Assembly (NCBI GenBank): GCA_020634855.1
Contig: JACKAU010000002.1
Coordinates: 806,001 to 870,000, forward strand
Direction of reading: 5' to 3'
Length of the DNA: 64,000 nucleotides
Source of the DNA: Anaerolineales bacterium
GTDB taxonomy: Bacteria; Chloroflexota; Anaerolineae; 4572-78; J111
The translations under genes and the position numbers were made by a program. Of the stretch, positions 62,001-64,000 are shown in pieces. Each line of letters opens with the position of its first letter. Position 1 is the first letter of the stretch. The notes beneath the pieces are model-generated. The model saw only the letters and a program-made list of their open reading frames with translations, was not told the DNA's origin and did not search any database.

Positions 62001-62292
62001 CGAAGCGATCAAGACGGCCATCGAAGCTTGGATACCTCCGTATGCCTTGCACGCCCTGGTCGGACTGGCTCAGACCCTTGCCGCTGTGGGCGAGAACGCG
62101 CGGGCTTACGAGACTGCGACATTTATCCTGTACCACCCGGCAAGCTGGCAGTGGTCTAAGGATAGTATTTCTCCAGTCGCTGCCGAGTTGGAGGTAGAAC
62201 TGCCCTCAAATGTAAGAGTTATGACCAAGACGCAAGCGGGAGAGAAGAACCTCGAACAGGTTGTTGAAGAATTCTTCAACATAGTTGCATAA
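59044..62292 (+). CDS. BTAD/NB-ARC/TPR regulator, copy 2
   Basis: A 1,082-residue STAND-type regulator: winged helix and BTAD (1-245), NB-ARC (Walker A ILGPGGIGKTRLAIEAA, Walker B ILLILDNLEHLL, sensor LATSRERLGLRGE), a helical linker and about eight TPRs (about 770-1050). The N-terminal 245 residues differ from copy 1 in only a few positions, the middle far more. Start ATG 59044 follows AAGGGAGGG and overlaps the preceding frame. Such proteins bind DNA when an effector lets the ATPase oligomerise. Their targets are unknown. Confidence 0.85.
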   Translation: MLEVQLLGKFAAKLKGEPLDIPSRPAQVLLAYLILNTHKSYRRENLAGLLWPDSDETNARNNLRQALWRLRKSVGDDFFLADKVSVGFNPQADYRLDADQLQADIDDTTSVETLMQMVAVYEDKLLPGFYDNWVTLEQERLQAVYEDRMQLLLVRLVEAARWRDAREWAERWIAQGLTPEPAYRALMTALAGLGDLSGVAVAYQRCTEALDEELGVEPSTDTQTLFQRLTTGEVVPPPQTPHPRSRPTVKLPLQPTPFIGRQNDLREIANLINNPSTRLVTILGPGGIGKTRLAIEAAQAHSDSFADGVYFVSLASVNAADQIAAPIATAVDFSFHIRDQRERWENDAENDQLLAYLCDKRILLILDNLEHLLAEIPFIADLLQSAGEIKILATSRERLGLRGETVYPIGSLRVPVKISEDVPTIIDRHDAIQLFVNCAQRAQPTFELTVDHLDDVINICQLVDGMPLGIELAAAWVGVLTPQEIAAEIKSNLDFLTANWRDIPARHQSIRSVFESSWQRLTATEQDVFQQLSVFRGGFTRQAAEHITGATLPSLMTLANKSLIQPDYTGRYHIHELLRQFGDEHLAASTERETAVRDRHCAYYTAFLKQREPHLDGQDLHKTLTEISIEIDNIRRAWQWAITQQKLSAINDAMEGLCEYYRIRGFLREAYDFYPPDLEAMGWEGFDSPEALPDMDTLYNEVVTLLKNAKITPSDPLDHYQLRGKLLARYARLHCESPRNDWYACQSRRDAMHILSQTGARREIAYLLRYLAHIGFTPPQTRHLYQQILPIFQEFDDTRGTGETLYRLGMIAAQLGNYNEAEQLYQESMANLQKLGRSDAIGVCLGELGYVYWALGDYQQAEVMYKEGLAISTTVGYHSLTAAIQINLARIEVALNNYQPAKQLLQNSLIKYREVGLRGMQADTLALLAHLAVMTNDFAEAQQLAEESLAICKKLDHCQGVAEPLTVLGEVCLGLGDFEQAEQYFHEAIKTAIEAWIPPYALHALVGLAQTLAAVGENARAYETATFILYHPASWQWSKDSISPVAAELEVELPSNVRVMTKTQAGEKNLEQVVEEFFNIVA

Positions 62293-62315
62293 ACCTTTTC
62301 TACCGACGGCTATAC

Positions 62316-62726
62316 TTAATTGTCCGTTAGCCAGTTTTCTTGAATTAGGGTAGGAATAGCCGCAAAATCCTTATCGGTGGTCAGCAAGATAAGACCATAG
62401 CGTAAGGCCACCGCTGCAATAAGCGCATCAACCGTAGCTAGTTGCCAGCCCTGGCGACGGAGATGAAGTTGCAAATCGGCAGCTTGTTCCGCATCGGCGC
62501 GTTCGAGGTCATAAATTAGTAGGCCGGGCATCAAGCGGCGCCATTCGGCCAGATTCTGATTGGATCGAGGCGCAAGGCTGATCCCCAATAAGGTCTCGGT
62601 TAAGGCCGGAACAGCCAAGGCAAAAGTATGTCCACTTTGTTGGCTTTCAAAAAAACGGTGACGCAGTGGATGGCGCAGCGTAACCAGCGGCGAGAGGTGA
62701 TTGGTATCCATCAAGTAGCCGGCCAT
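62316..62726 (-). CDS. VapC-like PIN-domain toxin
   Basis: A 136-residue PIN ribonuclease: the metal-binding acids are in LMDTNHLSPL (DTN), ALTETLLG (Glu), LATVDALIAAVA (Asp) and LTTDKDFAAIP (Asp). It would cleave RNA unless bound by the antitoxin encoded just upstream, whose stop overlaps this start codon by one base (TAATG). The target is unknown. Confidence 0.88.
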   Translation of the reverse strand: MAGYLMDTNHLSPLVTLRHPLRHRFFESQQSGHTFALAVPALTETLLGISLAPRSNQNLAEWRRLMPGLLIYDLERADAEQAADLQLHLRRQGWQLATVDALIAAVALRYGLILLTTDKDFAAIPTLIQENWLTDN

Positions 62727-63151
62727 TAGCCGCGCCCTTCGGCAATGTCATCGGCTCGATCAATAGCTTTCATTTGAGACTCTATGGCTTGCCATTGTTG
62801 GGTCCAGCTTTCCAGGTCAAAATCCGGGTCGTCTGGTGCGTTTTGCAATAACTCGGACAGCGAGGCAGTAGCGGGGTGAACAACCGCTGGATTGGGGGGG
62901 GTTGCTTTAATGCGCTCAACTAGAGCTATCAACTCCGGGTCATTTCGAATAACCTCAATATCTGCCGGTAACATCCGGTGTCTAGCCTGCTCCCGTAACT
63001 GTTCATAATGTTCGTAGCTAACTAGCACGGCTTGAGGTCGGCCATGCTGGGTGATGTAAACTGCCTCATCGTGTGCAGAATGCTGAAGTTCTTTGATGGT
63101 TTGGCTCACTTTGCGGCGTAAATCGCTGACCGGTATTATCTTAGATGTCAT
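62726..63151 (-). CDS. Phd/YefM-type antitoxin
   Basis: A 141-residue protein with the Phd/YefM N-terminal domain, IIPVSDLRRKVSQTIKELQ, VYITQHGRPQAVLVSYEHYEQL, and a long C-terminal part that probably wraps the toxin (ELLQNAPDDPDFDLESW). This C-terminal region is longer than typical (about 85 residues). It should bind the promoter and repress its own operon. Confidence 0.85.
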   Translation of the reverse strand: MTSKIIPVSDLRRKVSQTIKELQHSAHDEAVYITQHGRPQAVLVSYEHYEQLREQARHRMLPADIEVIRNDPELIALVERIKATPPNPAVVHPATASLSELLQNAPDDPDFDLESWTQQWQAIESQMKAIDRADDIAEGRG

Positions 63152-63228
63152 ATTGGAGCCTCCTAACTGTATAAAATCTCGTACAAATATTATACCACAG
63201 AGGCATCAATTTTGTCGCTCCGCAACCT

Positions 63229-63663
63229 TCACAGCGTAAACATCAGCGTCCCGGCCACAATCAGCAGCGAACCGACGATGACCTTCCAGGTGAGCGGATC
63301 GCCCAGAAACAGTACGGACAGGATCAGGACAAAAACCAGGCTTAGCTTATCGAGCGGCGCCACCCAGGAGGCATTGCCTAACTGCAAGGCCCGAAAGTAG
63401 AACAGCCACGAGGCCCCGGTCGCCAGGCCGGACAGGATCAGAAACCACAGCGTTCGCTGCGAAATCGTGGCGAGCTGCACCTGCTCGCGCCGGGCGAACA
63501 CAATCCCCCAGGCCAGCAGCAGAATAATCACGGTACGGATCGCCGTCGCCAGATCCGAGCTAACCTCCTCCACCCCTATCTTGCCGAATATCGTCGTCAA
63601 GGCGGCGAACACCGCCGCCAACAACGCATAAAACCACCAGCTTGTCCAAATTGATGATTGCAT
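63229..63663 (-). CDS. Single-domain EamA transporter
   Basis: A 144-residue protein with about five membrane spans, one EamA unit: TTIFGKIGVEEV, SWLFYFRALQLGNASWVAPLDKLSLVFVLILSVLFLG and VIVGSLLIVAGTLM. Single-unit members act as dimers and move drugs or metabolites. The ATG at 63663 has AAGGAG six bases upstream; the frame is open to 63777 but without a ribosome site. Confidence 0.85.
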   Translation of the reverse strand: MQSSIWTSWWFYALLAAVFAALTTIFGKIGVEEVSSDLATAIRTVIILLLAWGIVFARREQVQLATISQRTLWFLILSGLATGASWLFYFRALQLGNASWVAPLDKLSLVFVLILSVLFLGDPLTWKVIVGSLLIVAGTLMFTL

Positions 63664-63885
63664 CACTATCTCCTTAGTCGTTATTTCACCCCGCATAAAT
63701 GCGGCTGAGATAGTGAAGTTTACTCCAACCCCGCTAAAATCGATAGCGTGGCGGTGGTCCCGGTCAGAGAAGAACAAAATTAGCCACGAATGGCACGAAT
63801 TGCCTCGAAAGAAAAGAAATAATTAGACATGTTGTGAAATAAGGAGCCGAAAAAAAGAGACAGCATAAGGTAAGAAGTCAAAGGA

Positions 63886-64000
63886 TTAAGCGTGGCGAAG
63901 GTGGTAATTCCACAAGCCACAAGCGACCAGCATGAACAAATCAGCGAGAGATTGGCTTTTATTGCGATAGGTATCGGTTAAACAGCGGAACCGTTTGATG
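63886..64000 (-). pseudogene. C-terminal end of a transposase-like protein (partial, at window edge)
   Basis: The minus-strand frame open from the right edge reads IKRFRCLTDTYRNKSQSLAD, then LFMLVACGLWNYHLRHA and a stop at 63886. The RFR..TDTYRN pattern and the closing NYHLR resemble the end of DDE transposases of the IS5-like type. Only about 38 residues are visible; it may continue as an intact gene outside the window. Confidence 0.4.

Overview
The window looks like a chromosomal piece of a Chloroflexota bacterium (Anaerolineae/Caldilineae-like). This is an inference: no rRNA is present. It rests on the tandem adenylate-kinase fusion, the large BTAD/STAND regulators, the wording of the glycosyltransferase-like C-terminus at the left edge, a tRNA without encoded CCA, and many short dispersed palindromic repeats between genes. 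Composition is moderately GC-rich, with AT-richer islands (toxin-antitoxin pair at 15.6-16.4 kb, HNH gene at 34.3-35.1 kb).

Layout. 0-12 kb: glycosyltransferase end, MFS transporter, SLC13-type permease (frameshifted), SET-domain methyltransferase, small-molecule methyltransferase, PRC-barrel protein, double adenylate kinase, RCK-type ion channel protein, RidA and an alpha/beta hydrolase. 12.2 kb: tRNA-Arg(CCT) followed by a long hairpin terminator. 13-20.5 kb (minus strand): a GTPase-centred cluster made of a zinc-ribbon GTPase, two paralogous zinc-ribbon proteins (one with a large membrane module), an FGE-like protein without cysteines and a GAP1-like protein, with a plus-strand UPF0175/DUF3368 toxin-antitoxin pair inside. 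20.8-28 kb (plus strand): a GH-A-like protein with three repeated beta domains, a coiled-coil protein, an SH3b membrane protein, a Ras-like small GTPase, a histidine kinase and an OmpR-type regulator.

28.3-33 kb: pheST on the minus strand, preceded by what reads as a complete ribosome-mediated attenuator: promoter, a 45-residue leader with a phenylalanine-rich run, competing antiterminator pairing and an intrinsic terminator. 33.2-33.9 kb: a 42-bp tandem repeat array. 34-38 kb: HNH endonuclease, Na+/H+ antiporter, SppA-like protease and a DUF4350-like membrane protein. 40.7-47 kb: two duplicated peptide-binding lipoproteins and two permeases of a Dpp/Opp importer without ATPases. 47-48 kb: a short Rho. 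48.6-49.2 kb: a second array with the same 41-42 bp period. 49.6-55.5 kb: a large TPR-like membrane protein, YciI, NTF2-like, cation efflux and DUF4242 proteins. 55.7-62.3 kb: two tandem BTAD-NB-ARC-TPR regulators, the first interrupted by TGA. 62.3-64 kb: a VapBC-type pair, an EamA transporter and a transposase-like remnant.

Four genes are broken by single-base frameshifts and one by a stop codon. This may mean sequencing or assembly errors or real decay. The strongest candidates for new biology are the pheST attenuator and the paired GTPase modules at 13-28 kb.
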